In this document: positions 8,592-16,485 of the stretch, in pieces
Layout of the letters: every line of letters starts with the position of its first letter
Numbering within the stretch: position 1 is the first letter of the stretch
NCBI RefSeq assembly: GCF_001046635.1
Contig: NZ_KQ130456.1
Location: forward strand, 282,013-346,012
DNA from: Novosphingobium barchaimii LL02
Lineage (GTDB): Bacteria; Pseudomonadota; Alphaproteobacteria; Sphingomonadales; Sphingomonadaceae
Direction: 5' to 3'
DNA: 64,000 nt
The notes under the pieces: model-generated
Told to the model about the DNA's origin: nothing
The model's database searches: none
Seen by the model: only the letters and a program-made list of their open reading frames with translations
Made by a program: the position numbers and the translations under genes

Positions 8592-9101
8592 ATGACCGCC
8601 GCCCGCAAAACCCTGGGCATAAGCCTCGCGACAGGGGCGCCCAAAGGCGACGTAAAGGCCAATTTCGCCGTGACCGGCGCCCGTCTGGAAACGCTTAAGG
8701 AGCGTGCCAGGGACCAGCGCCGCAACCCCACCGAAGCGCAGAAGGCGCTATGGGCGGAACTGTCCGGCTCGAAGCTGTCCGGCGTGAAGTTCATTCGCCA
8801 GTCGATCGTCGGCTCGGCAATCGTCGACTTCGCCTGCCCCTCGCGCTGGATTGTGATCCAGCTGAGCGCCGAGGATGCCAATCCCGACGTCAACGAGTTG
8901 CAGGACCGCAAGCTGATCGAAGTCGGCATCCGCGTGCTGCGCTTCTCGGAAGAGGAAGTGGTGGACAACGTCGCCAGCGTCCTGCGCGAGATCAGCACCG
9001 AACTGGCCGTGCCGTTCGACAAGCGCAACGCCCGCAAGAAAGTCGCCTCACGCGCGCCCGGTTCATACGGGGCCAACACGTTCCAGAGCGACGAGGTATA
9101 A
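8592..9101 (+). CDS. DUF559 (Vsr-like fold) protein inside the SUF operon, likely catalytically inactive
   Basis: A 169-residue protein with one DUF559 domain, related to very-short-patch repair endonucleases of the PD-(D/E)XK fold. The family pattern is clear: RNPTEAQKALWAEL (45-58), FIRQSIVGSAIVDFAC (67-82), and GIRVLRFSEEEVVDN (112-126). Asp79 of the IVDF motif is kept, but where active members have I-E-x-D-G this protein has IQLS (89-92), so the expected Glu and Asp are Gln and Ser. It starts 43 bp after sufB and ends 2 bp before sufC. The C-terminal 30 residues are basic and outside the domain. Function in the SUF operon is unknown. Confidence 0.8.
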   Translation: MTAARKTLGISLATGAPKGDVKANFAVTGARLETLKERARDQRRNPTEAQKALWAELSGSKLSGVKFIRQSIVGSAIVDFACPSRWIVIQLSAEDANPDVNELQDRKLIEVGIRVLRFSEEEVVDNVASVLREISTELAVPFDKRNARKKVASRAPGSYGANTFQSDEV

Positions 9102-9103
9102 TC

Positions 9104-9859
9104 ATGCTCGAAATCAACAATCTGCAGGCGACCGTCGCCGACAAGCCGATCCTCAAGGGTCTCTCGCTCACCATCAACGCGGGCGAGATTCACGCGATCA
9201 TGGGCCCGAACGGCGCCGGCAAGTCGACGCTGGGCTACACCCTCGGCGGCCGTCCGGGCTATGAAGTGACCGGCGGCAGCGCCACCTTCAACGGTCAGGA
9301 CCTGTTCGAACTGGCCCCGCACGAGCGCGCCGCCGCCGGCCTGTTCCTGGGCTTCCAGTACCCGGTAGAGATTCCCGGCGTCTCCTTTGTGCAGTTCCTG
9401 CGCGAATCGGCCAACGCCCAGCGCAAGAGCCGCGGAGAGGCCCCGCTTTCGGGCGGCGAATTCCTCAAGCTGGCGCGTGAAAAGGCCGGACTGCTGCGCA
9501 TGGATATGGACATGCTCAAGCGCCCGGTGAACGTCGGGTTCTCCGGCGGCGAAAAAAAGCGCGCCGAGATGGTCCAGATGGGTATCCTCGACCCAAAGCT
9601 GGCGATCCTGGACGAAACCGACTCCGGTCTCGACATCGACGCCCTGCGCGTCTGCGGCGAAGGCATCAACGCCATCATGCGCAAGAGCGACAAGGCCGTG
9701 CTGCTCATCACCCATTACCAGCGCCTGCTGGACTACGTGAAGCCGGACTTCGTGCACGTTCTGGCGGCGGGCCGCATCGTCAAGTCGGGCGGCGCCGACC
9801 TTGCCCTGCGCCTTGAGGAAGAAGGCTACGAGGCGGTGGTGCAAGAGACCGCCGCATGA
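9104..9859 (+). CDS. sufC: Fe-S cluster assembly ATPase SufC
   Basis: A 251-residue ABC-type ATPase that drives the SufBCD scaffold. Walker A is GPNGAGKST, the signature is FSGGEKKRAE, and Walker B is LAILDETDSGLD; the H-loop TH follows in LLITHYQRLL. The start at 9104 (MLEINNLQATV) fits the family and is preceded by GACGAGG; a longer frame to 8750 overlaps the DUF559 gene. The stop overlaps the sufD start in ATGA. Confidence 0.97.
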   Translation: MLEINNLQATVADKPILKGLSLTINAGEIHAIMGPNGAGKSTLGYTLGGRPGYEVTGGSATFNGQDLFELAPHERAAAGLFLGFQYPVEIPGVSFVQFLRESANAQRKSRGEAPLSGGEFLKLAREKAGLLRMDMDMLKRPVNVGFSGGEKKRAEMVQMGILDPKLAILDETDSGLDIDALRVCGEGINAIMRKSDKAVLLITHYQRLLDYVKPDFVHVLAAGRIVKSGGADLALRLEEEGYEAVVQETAA

Positions 9860-10593
9860 CCCTCGAACTGACCCTGCCCACCCGCAAGGACGAAGACTTC
9901 CGCTACTCGGACATCGAGGCACTGCGCTCCGTCTGGCCGATCGTGACCGAGGAGATCGAGGTCGCGGCCGATGCTGAAGGCGCGCTGGAAATCGTCGAGA
10001 CCGGCGCCGGCGCGGTGGCGCGCCATGTCGCGATCACGCTGGGCAAGGGCGCGAAGTTCGACCTTCGCGTGCTGACTGCCGGGCCGGCCTATGGCCGCAT
10101 CGCCGTCGACGTGAAGCTGGGAGAAGATGCCGACTTCACGCTGGGCGCGGCGCAACTGGCAACCGGCAGCGAAACGCTGGAAGTCGTCACGCAAGTGACG
10201 CACGCTGGGCTGAACGCGACGTCCGCGCAGATCATCCGCACCGTCCTGGCGGGCGCGTCGGTCGGCACGTACCTGGGCCGTATCGCGGTGGAGCGCGGGG
10301 CCGATGGCACCGACGCCGAGCAATCGGTGCGCGCCATGCTTCTGGAACGCACCGCCACCGCCAATGCCCGCCCGGAGCTGGAAATCTACGCCGACGACGT
10401 CAAGGCCGCGCATGGCTGCGCGGTGGGCGAACTCGATGCGCAGGGCCTGTTCTACCTGATGTCGCGCGGGCTCACTCCGCCGCAGGCCAAGCGCCTGATG
10501 CTTCAGGCCTTCATCGCGGAAGCCTTCACCGGCGCGCCCGGCGAAGAGACGCTGAGCGAGGCGGCACTGGCGCGGCTGGAGGCCATACTGTGA
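9856..10593 (+). CDS. sufD: Fe-S cluster assembly protein SufD (short form)
   Basis: A 245-residue SufD, partner of SufB in the SufBCD scaffold. The C-terminal beta-helix and helical end are recognisable in KAAHGCAVGELDAQGLFYLMSRGL and PPQAKRLMLQAFIAEAF. The N-terminus MTLELTLPTRKDEDFRYSDI matches the usual 'KDEDWRYT' region. At 245 residues it is much shorter than the about 420-residue E. coli form, so part of the N-terminal or middle region is reduced; the frame is intact and overlaps both neighbours, so this is not a decay product. Confidence 0.93.
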   Translation: MTLELTLPTRKDEDFRYSDIEALRSVWPIVTEEIEVAADAEGALEIVETGAGAVARHVAITLGKGAKFDLRVLTAGPAYGRIAVDVKLGEDADFTLGAAQLATGSETLEVVTQVTHAGLNATSAQIIRTVLAGASVGTYLGRIAVERGADGTDAEQSVRAMLLERTATANARPELEIYADDVKAAHGCAVGELDAQGLFYLMSRGLTPPQAKRLMLQAFIAEAFTGAPGEETLSEAALARLEAIL

Positions 10594-11789
10594 CCACGGA
10601 CACCCTTGTCATCAAGGATCAGTTCCCTGGATTGGCAGGCGACTGGCACTATCTCGACACCGCCGCCACCGCGCAGAAGCCCCTCGCCGTGATCGAGGCT
10701 ACCGTGCGCGCGATGGGCGATGACTATGCGACGGTGCACCGCGGCGTCTACGCCCGCTCTGCCGACATGACGCTGGCGTTCGAGGCGGCCCGCCGCCGCG
10801 TCGCCGCCTTCATGAACGCGCATGAGGACGAGATCGTCTACACGCGCGGCGCCACCGAATCGATCAACCTCGTCGCCCAGACCTGGGGCGCGGCCAATCT
10901 CAAGGCCGGCGACCGCATCCTGCTCTCGGTGCTGGAGCATCACTCCAACATCGTGCCCTGGCAGATGCTGCGGGACAAAACCGGCGTCGAGATCGACGTC
11001 TGCCCGCTGACCGACGATGGCCAGATCGACCTTGAAGCCGCCGAACGCATCCTGACCCCGGCCCATAAGCTGGTCGCCTTCGCGCATGTGTCCAACGTGC
11101 TTGGCTCGGTGCTCCACGTGGAACATGCGGCCAGGCTGGCCCATGCGGTCGGCGCCAAGCTGCTGATCGACGGCTGCCAGGCTGCCCCGCGCCTGGCGCT
11201 CGACATGGCGGCGTTCGGTTGCGACTTCTACGCCTTCTCGGCGCACAAGCTCTATGGTCCTACCGGGATCGGCGTGCTGTGGGCGCGTAAGGAGATCCTC
11301 GATAGCATGCAGCCCTGGCAGGGCGGCGGCGCGATGATCGACCGCGTGACCTTCGAGAAGACCACTTACGCTCCTGCGCCGCAGCGCTTCGAAGCCGGCA
11401 CGCCCAACATCATCGAGGCGCTGGGCATGGCGACGGCGATGGACTGGCTTTCGGACATCGGCCTCGACCGCGCCGAACGCCATGAGCGCGACCTTGCCGC
11501 CCTGCTGCGTGTTGAATTGCGCAAGCGCAACGACGTGACCCTGTTCGGGCCGGAAAATGGCCTTGGCATCGTCAGTTTTGCGCTCGACGGGGTGCATCCG
11601 CACGACCTCGGCACCATATTGGACGAGGAAGGCGTGGCGATCCGCGCCGGACACCACTGCGCACAGCCGCTGATGGAGCATCTGGGCGTGCCGGCAACGG
11701 CACGGGCCAGCTTTGGTCTCTACAGCGACGAAGGCGATATCGAGGCGCTCCTGAAGGGAATCGAGCGCACACGGAGAATTTTCGGATGA
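10590..11789 (+). CDS. sufS: cysteine desulfurase SufS
   Basis: A 399-residue class V aminotransferase-fold enzyme that takes sulphur from cysteine, giving alanine and an enzyme persulphide for cluster assembly. The PLP lysine lies in FSAHKLYGPTGIG and the catalytic Cys357 in RAGHHCAQPLM. It starts with GTG at 10590 in a GTGA overlap with sufD, and its stop overlaps the next gene in ATGA. A parS-like 16-mer lies in its coding sequence at 11110-11125. SufE is not seen in this operon. Confidence 0.96.
   Translation: MTTDTLVIKDQFPGLAGDWHYLDTAATAQKPLAVIEATVRAMGDDYATVHRGVYARSADMTLAFEAARRRVAAFMNAHEDEIVYTRGATESINLVAQTWGAANLKAGDRILLSVLEHHSNIVPWQMLRDKTGVEIDVCPLTDDGQIDLEAAERILTPAHKLVAFAHVSNVLGSVLHVEHAARLAHAVGAKLLIDGCQAAPRLALDMAAFGCDFYAFSAHKLYGPTGIGVLWARKEILDSMQPWQGGGAMIDRVTFEKTTYAPAPQRFEAGTPNIIEALGMATAMDWLSDIGLDRAERHERDLAALLRVELRKRNDVTLFGPENGLGIVSFALDGVHPHDLGTILDEEGVAIRAGHHCAQPLMEHLGVPATARASFGLYSDEGDIEALLKGIERTRRIFG
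11110..11125. other. parS-like palindrome inside sufS
   Basis: TGCTCCACGTGGAACA is a near-perfect 16-bp palindrome around CACGTG. It is the exact reverse complement of the site at 56682-56697. It differs from the widely used parS consensus TGTTTCACGTGAAACA at three positions. ParB binding is inferred, not shown. Being in coding sequence (residues V-L-H-V-E-H), it could also be chance. Confidence 0.4.
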
Positions 11790-12274
11790 GTGACGAGACC
11801 CCCTCTTTCCGCGTTGAGGAAATCGATGCCGCGCCGCCCCCGCCGCGCGCTCGCGTCGACGACGTGACCCCGCCTGCCGAAAGCGCGGGAGAAAAGCTGG
11901 AGCGCAAGCGCGATTATCTCGACGGCTTCCTTGCCGAAAAGCCGCTTGCCGCTGACCCGTCCGGTCCCGGCGGCGCGATCTACGAAGGCGTGATCTTCGC
12001 GCTCAAGGAGATTTTCGACCCGGAAATCCCGGTCAATATCTACGATCTGGGCCTGATCTACGGCGTCGACGTTTCGCCAGAGGCTTCGGTCATGGTGCAG
12101 ATGACGCTGACCACGCCGAATTGTCCGGTCGCCGAATCGATGCCGGGCGAAGTGGAAATGCGCGTCGCGGCGGTGCCCGGCGTGCGCGACTGCGAAGTTA
12201 ACCTCGTCTGGGATCCGCCATGGGACATGGCCAAGATGACCGACGAGGCCAAGCTGGAACTGGGAATGCTGTGA
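11786..12274 (+). CDS. sufT: SUF system Fe-S assembly protein with DUF59/MIP18 domain (SufT-like)
   Basis: A 162-residue protein with a DUF59 domain from about residue 65: IFDPEIPVNIYDLGLIYGVDV, MTLTTPNCPVAESMPGEV and NLVWDPPWDMAKM are the family marks, including the conserved Cys in the TPNCP segment. DUF59 proteins help mature iron-sulphur proteins. The N-terminal 60 residues are charged and proline-rich. It overlaps sufS by 4 bp and the next gene by a GTGA junction, so it is firmly part of the SUF operon. Confidence 0.9.
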   Translation: MSDETPSFRVEEIDAAPPPPRARVDDVTPPAESAGEKLERKRDYLDGFLAEKPLAADPSGPGGAIYEGVIFALKEIFDPEIPVNIYDLGLIYGVDVSPEASVMVQMTLTTPNCPVAESMPGEVEMRVAAVPGVRDCEVNLVWDPPWDMAKMTDEAKLELGML

Positions 12275-12783
12275 GCGGCCTGCTCGCCCCTACTGTGACC
12301 GCCAAAGTGGCTGTACGCCTTGCCGACTATACCGATGCGGCCGATGCCGCGCGTGTGGTCGCTCTGCTGGACAGTTATGCCCGCGATCCGATGGGCGGCG
12401 GGCAGGGGCTTACCGACAACGTGCGCGCAAGGCTGGTTCCCGGGCTTGCCGCGCATCCCGGCGCCTTCTCGCTACTCGCCTTTGCCGGCGAGGAAGCGGT
12501 GGGGTTGGCCAACTGCATCACTGGCTTCTCCACTTTCGCGGCCCGCCCGCTCGTGAACATTCACGACATGGCGGTACTGCCCGGTCAGCGCGGTCGGGGC
12601 GTAGGCCGCGCGCTAATGCTGGCGGTCGAGGCGGAGGCGAAAACGCGCGGCGCCTGCAAGATCACCCTCGAAGTGCTGAGCGGTAATGCGCCCGCAAAGG
12701 GGCTTTACGCAGCCCTTGGCTATGGAGACTATGCGCTGGACCCGCAGTCTGGGACCGCGCTGTTCTGGGAAAAGAAACTATGA
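12271..12783 (+). CDS. GNAT family N-acetyltransferase in the SUF operon
   Basis: A 170-residue GNAT acetyltransferase. The acetyl-CoA site is seen in DMAVLPGQRGRGVGRALM, and the fold continues through LEVLSGNAPAKGLYAALGY. The start is taken as GTG at 12271, overlapping the sufT stop; this gives a normal domain length. Its stop overlaps the ATG of the A-type carrier gene. The substrate is unknown. Its tight coupling on both sides suggests co-translation with the SUF machinery. Confidence 0.88.
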   Translation: MSGLLAPTVTAKVAVRLADYTDAADAARVVALLDSYARDPMGGGQGLTDNVRARLVPGLAAHPGAFSLLAFAGEEAVGLANCITGFSTFAARPLVNIHDMAVLPGQRGRGVGRALMLAVEAEAKTRGACKITLEVLSGNAPAKGLYAALGYGDYALDPQSGTALFWEKKL

Positions 12784-13136
12784 CCACGACAACCGCACGG
12801 GTGCGCCCTGCCGCCGTAATCCTGACGGCCAACGCCGAGGCCCGTATCACCAAGCTCATGGGCGAGGCACCCGAGGGTTCGATCGGCGTCAAACTGTCCA
12901 CCCCGCGCCGGGGCTGTTCGGGCCTTGCCTACTCGGTCGACTATGTGAGCGAAGAGGCAAAGTTCGACGAGAAGATCGTGACGCCCGGCGGCACTTTCTA
13001 CATAGATAGCGCCTCCGTCCTGTACCTGATCGGCAGCGTGATGGACTGGAAGGAAGACGACTTCACCGCCGGTTTCGTCTTCGACAACCCCAACGCCAAG
13101 GGCGCCTGCGGTTGCGGCGAAAGCTTCACGGTCTGA
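12780..13136 (+). CDS. sufA: A-type iron-sulphur carrier protein (SufA/ErpA/HesB family)
   Basis: A 118-residue HesB/IscA-family carrier that moves clusters from the scaffold to target proteins. The three cluster cysteines are visible: Cys in TPRRGCSGLAY and two in GACGCGESF at the C-terminus. It is the last gene of the SUF operon, overlapping the GNAT gene by 4 bp. SufA is preferred by context; ErpA or IscA cannot be excluded from sequence alone. Confidence 0.92.
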   Translation: MTTTTARVRPAAVILTANAEARITKLMGEAPEGSIGVKLSTPRRGCSGLAYSVDYVSEEAKFDEKIVTPGGTFYIDSASVLYLIGSVMDWKEDDFTAGFVFDNPNAKGACGCGESFTV

Positions 13137-13143
13137 TAGGCAC

Positions 13144-13170
13144 GTCGTCCCGGATCACGTCCGGGACGAC
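13144..13170. terminator. bidirectional hairpin between convergent genes
   Basis: GTCGTCCCGGA (13144-13154) pairs perfectly with 13160-13170 around a 5-nt loop, 8 bp after sufA and just before the end of the convergent lipoprotein gene. There is no clear T-run. The 'CGTCxTCCCGGA' core resembles a palindrome dispersed in sphingomonad genomes, so it may be a repeat serving as terminator. Confidence 0.55.
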
Positions 13171-13178
13171 AGAGTTTC

Positions 13179-14336
13179 TCAGCTCTTGCCGCCTGGAAAA
13201 AGTGCAAGCAGCGAGCCGAGACGATCGTGGACCTCCCGCTCTTGCGCGGCGTCGCTATGGCCGATGCGCACGATGGTCAACAACTGGTCGGGCGAGCCGA
13301 TCACGTACTGGCCATATTCGCCCACGCACCCGAACACGTTCTTCGGCGCCGTACCGGGATAGAGCTTGGCCCCCTCCCCCGCTGCAGCGCGGTTCAGCCA
13401 TACGCCCGCGCCGTAGCCCGGCTCACGCGGGGACGGCTCCAGCATGAATTGGATCCAACGGCGCGGCAGGATCTGCGCGCCCCCAACCGAGCCATTATGA
13501 CGCAGGAATTCGCCCAGCTTCGCCCAGTCGCGCGCGGAAGAGGCGATCATGCCGGAGCCGATCATCGTCCCGGCCCGGTCATAGCTCACAATCGTCGAGC
13601 CCATGCCGATCGGCAGCAGCACGCGGTTCTTGAGATAATCGCTCACCGCCTGACGCCGCCGCCCCGGATCGTGGTCGGGCGAGAGCACCCGCGCCGCGAG
13701 GTCTGACAGAATCACCGCGCTGGCCGAGGAATGCTCGAACACCTTGCCGGCCGGAGCCTCAAGCGGCTGCGCCTCGGCGTAGGAGGCCATGTCGTCGCGC
13801 CCATCAAGGAAGAGCATTCGCATCCGGTCCGATTCGCGTTCGAGCATACCGGTACCGGCAACCGCCGATTCGTCGTGACGCAGGCCCGAGCGCATCTGGA
13901 GCAGTTGCTTGAGAGTCACCGCGCCGCGCGGGTCGCCCGGGCGCTGCCATTCAGGCACTGGGGCCGATTCGTTCAGGCGCAACCGGCCGTCGCTGACCAG
14001 CTGGCCGATCATCAGCGCCGTGACGCACTGGCCCACACCCCAGCCGGGCAGGCGAGTTTCGGGCTTGATGTCGTCGCCGTAGCGTTCGGCGATCACGGCG
14101 CCGCGCTTCATCACGACCAGAGCGTCGGTGCGGCCTACCGCCTCATCATCGAAAATCGTGTCGATCGCACGGCCCAACGCCTCGCGCGGGGCGCCGCCGT
14201 CATCGCTGATGGCGGCCTGCGACCTGGCGCTTGGCGGCGGCGGCCCCTCGGGCGCGGACTGTCCACAGCCTGCCAGCAGGGCAAGGGCTGGCAGCGCGCG
14301 TAGGGCGAGGATAAGGGGGAGGCGGCGCACCGGCAT
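13179..14336 (-). CDS. serine hydrolase-fold (class C beta-lactamase-like) lipoprotein lacking the catalytic residues
   Basis: A 385-residue protein of the beta-lactamase/NylB-like serine hydrolase fold. The N-terminus is a lipoprotein signal ending LLAGCGQ (Cys24). Family landmarks are VVMKRGAVIAERYGDD, VTLKQLLQMRSGLRHDES, GYGAGVWLN and the C-terminal GCVGEYGQYVIGSPDQLLTIV. The SxxK motif that should hold catalytic Ser and Lys reads GVGQ (100-103) in LPGWGVGQCVTALMIG, and the Tyr motif (usually YSS) reads HSS. It is therefore probably a pseudoenzyme. The start at 14336 gives the signal peptide. Its promoter faces the membrane protein gene at 14369. Confidence 0.8.
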   Translation of the reverse strand: MPVRRLPLILALRALPALALLAGCGQSAPEGPPPPSARSQAAISDDGGAPREALGRAIDTIFDDEAVGRTDALVVMKRGAVIAERYGDDIKPETRLPGWGVGQCVTALMIGQLVSDGRLRLNESAPVPEWQRPGDPRGAVTLKQLLQMRSGLRHDESAVAGTGMLERESDRMRMLFLDGRDDMASYAEAQPLEAPAGKVFEHSSASAVILSDLAARVLSPDHDPGRRRQAVSDYLKNRVLLPIGMGSTIVSYDRAGTMIGSGMIASSARDWAKLGEFLRHNGSVGGAQILPRRWIQFMLEPSPREPGYGAGVWLNRAAAGEGAKLYPGTAPKNVFGCVGEYGQYVIGSPDQLLTIVRIGHSDAAQEREVHDRLGSLLALFPGGKS

Positions 14337-14368
14337 GACGCGCGGTGTGATGTGCGAGGCGCTGAAGA

Positions 14369-14779
14369 ATGGCAACAGGCGGGAAATCCGCAGCGGGGGA
14401 CAAGGTTGGTACTCCCGACCCCTGGGCGTCCCATCCGATCCGGCAGCCCTCGCGGTGGCGCCGCAACCTGATCCTGCTGGTGATACTGGTTCTGGCTGGT
14501 TGGCTGACCTGGGCGTGGCAAGGCCTGCGCGAAGAAGCACTGGTCGGCGCCGCTTACGGAGCGCGAGTGGGCTGTGTGTGCCGCTACGTCTCGAAGCGCC
14601 CGCTGGCCGCCTGCGAGGCCGACCTCAAGGTTGCGGGCCTCGGCGGTATCGCGCGCCGGGTTTCGCTTTCGGAAGACGCGGGCAAGCAGGCGATCACCGG
14701 TTCGGTCCCGCTGCTGGCAAGCCAGAACGCCGATTTCCAAGAGAGTCGCGGCTGCCAGCTGGAACCGTGGCAGGACTGA
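14369..14779 (+). CDS. single-pass membrane protein of unknown function
   Basis: A 136-residue protein, not recognised. It has a charged N-terminus, one transmembrane helix (about 32-50, NLILLVILVLAGWLTWAWQ), then a roughly 85-residue part that would face the periplasm. This part has four cysteines (RVGCVCRYV, LAACEADL, SRGCQLEP), suggesting disulphides. It is divergent from the beta-lactamase-like lipoprotein with 32 bp between starts, so the two may share regulation, and it converges on mnmA. Confidence 0.65.
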   Translation: MATGGKSAAGDKVGTPDPWASHPIRQPSRWRRNLILLVILVLAGWLTWAWQGLREEALVGAAYGARVGCVCRYVSKRPLAACEADLKVAGLGGIARRVSLSEDAGKQAITGSVPLLASQNADFQESRGCQLEPWQD

Positions 14780-14813
14780 CCCCGCGCACCGCGCCGTCAT
14801 GGCGAGCTATGGA

Positions 14814-15983
14814 TCAGGCTGCTGCCGAAACGGCACTCTCCGTCGAATCGATCCAGCCGCCACCGACTACTCGCTCACCTGCGTAGATAACCGCTGCCTG
14901 GCCGGGCGCGACGCCGTATTCAGGGTTCTCGAACCGAATCGTCACCCCGGCGCTCTCGCCCAGCGGACCTTCCAGCGTGACCGGCACCGGCTTTGCCAGT
15001 GAACGGACCTTCGCGGTCAGCGGACCATGCGGCAGCGGACCGATGCGGTTCGTCTCCACCACCCGGGCCGAGCCGGTGGCGAGAAGGCGGCGCGGGCCGA
15101 CTCGCACTCGGCGCGTTTCAGCGTCGATACCAGTAACGTAGAGCGGCTCGGGCTGGCCGCCGATCTCCAGACCCCGGCGCTGACCGACCGTGTAGTGGAT
15201 CACGCCGCGATGGCTGCCCAACACGTCGCCGGTCTCAGCATGGACGATCTCGCCGGGCGCTTCGCCTTCGGGGCGCACAGCGCGCACGATCTTGGCGTAA
15301 TCGCCGTCGGGCACGAAGCAGATGTCCTGGCTGTCGGGTTTGGCGGCATTCCTCAGGCCCGCCGCCTCGGCAATCCGTCGCGTTTCGCTCTTGGGCAGAC
15401 CGCCCAGCGGAAAGCGAAGGAAATCGAGCTGCGCCTCGGTGGTGCCGTAGAGGAAATAACTCTGGTCGCGCGCGGGATCGAAAGCGCGGTGCAGCTCTGC
15501 GCCCGCCGGACCCATCTCGCGGCGGACGTAGTGGCCGGTGGCAAGGCAGTCTGCGCCCAGTTCGCGCGCCATCGCCAGCAGATCGGTGAATTTTGGACCC
15601 ATGTTGCAGCGGATGCAGGGGATCGGGGTACGGCCATTGAGGTAATCGTCGGCGAAACGCTCGACCACTTCCTCGCGGAAGGCGCTTTCATGGTCGAATA
15701 CGTAGTGGGCGATGCCCAGGCGATCGGCCACAGCGCGCGCGTCGCGGATATCGTCGCCGGCGCAGCAGGCGCCCTTGCGGCCCGTCGCAGCGCCGTAGTC
15801 GTAAAGCTGGAGCGTGACGCCGATAACTTCGGCCCCGCTGGCAGCGGCAAGCGCGGCAACGACCGAACTGTCGACCCCGCCGGACATGGCGACCACGATC
15901 TTGCGCTGCGCAAGTGGGCCGGAAAGCTGGAACAGTTCAGCGGCATCGAGGCCGGAAAGAAGCTCGGGAAGCACAGTCATCAC
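14814..15983 (-). CDS. mnmA: tRNA-specific 2-thiouridylase MnmA
   Basis: A 389-residue enzyme that puts sulphur on U34 of Lys, Glu and Gln tRNAs. The PP-loop SGGVDSS is at 34-40. Catalytic cysteines are seen in [11 protein letters not shown] and in DSQDICFV. The C-terminal beta-barrel includes [20 protein letters not shown]. The start may be either of two adjacent ATGs (15983 or 15980). It consumes sulphur from cysteine desulphurase relay systems, fitting the nearby SUF genes loosely. Confidence 0.95.
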   Translation of the reverse strand: MMTVLPELLSGLDAAELFQLSGPLAQRKIVVAMSGGVDSSVVAALAAASGAEVIGVTLQLYDYGAATGRKGACCAGDDIRDARAVADRLGIAHYVFDHESAFREEVVERFADDYLNGRTPIPCIRCNMGPKFTDLLAMARELGADCLATGHYVRREMGPAGAELHRAFDPARDQSYFLYGTTEAQLDFLRFPLGGLPKSETRRIAEAAGLRNAAKPDSQDICFVPDGDYAKIVRAVRPEGEAPGEIVHAETGDVLGSHRGVIHYTVGQRRGLEIGGQPEPLYVTGIDAETRRVRVGPRRLLATGSARVVETNRIGPLPHGPLTAKVRSLAKPVPVTLEGPLGESAGVTIRFENPEYGVAPGQAAVIYAGERVVGGGWIDSTESAVSAAA

Positions 15984-16136
15984 CCGCGCCCCTTACAGGC
16001 AAATGCGCCGATTTCCTACCTGCGCCTTGATGGCACCGGATTTCCGCCGGCTCGGGCATCCACAAGGTCAATGGTGAACAGAGGGTAAAAGACGCCTTTA
16101 CGATCCCTTGACCAAGCATGGTCTATAGTCAGCCTC

Positions 16137-16484
16137 ATGAATATCGCACGTAACCATTTAGCCCCGAACACAGGGGATGCGCAGGGTCGCGCTGGTGACG
16201 AGTTCGTCGATCTCCAGTTCCCTGCCGATCTTGCACACATAGATTGGCAGGCGCTGCGTTCGCGCCTCTTCGCATCACGCGACACGCTTGCCGTGATGAC
16301 AACGGATTCAGCCGCGTCACGGCTACATCTGCGGGGTAGCTTCGACGGCTATGCCGCCAACAGGCTGACAACCTATCAGACATCGTTAAGGCCCGTTAAC
16401 CTTGATGGTTCAAGCAATGGCAAGCCCGCGGATGGCACTACCAGCACTGCCGCCGACGCGAACGATAACGGCGAGCGAGGGTGA
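16137..16484 (+). CDS. conserved-looking hypothetical protein upstream of sciP
   Basis: A 115-residue protein, not recognised. The first 75 residues look folded (DEFVDLQFPADLAHIDWQAL, SRLHLRGSFDGYAANRL), the rest is a low-complexity tail rich in Ser, Thr, Asp and Asn. It ends 1 bp before the sciP start, so the two are likely co-translated. GC-typical codon use in the first part supports a real gene. The role may be linked to cell cycle or motility by position only. Confidence 0.6.
   Translation: MNIARNHLAPNTGDAQGRAGDEFVDLQFPADLAHIDWQALRSRLFASRDTLAVMTTDSAASRLHLRGSFDGYAANRLTTYQTSLRPVNLDGSSNGKPADGTTSTAADANDNGERG
16386..16399. promoter_or_regulatory. CtrA-like paired half-sites upstream of sciP
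   Basis: TTAAGGCCCGTTAA holds two TTAA half-sites with a 6-bp spacer, followed by CC. The CtrA consensus is TTAA-N7-TTAA, so the spacing is one base short. It lies 87 bp before the sciP ATG, inside the preceding gene. In Caulobacter, sciP is transcribed under CtrA control, which makes the match suggestive. Confidence 0.35.
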
Positions 16485-16485
16485 T

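Noticed and set aside
14128-14886. 252-codon plus-strand frame overlapping the 136-residue membrane protein
   Set aside because: Its translation has no domain, and the other frame gives a sensible membrane protein.
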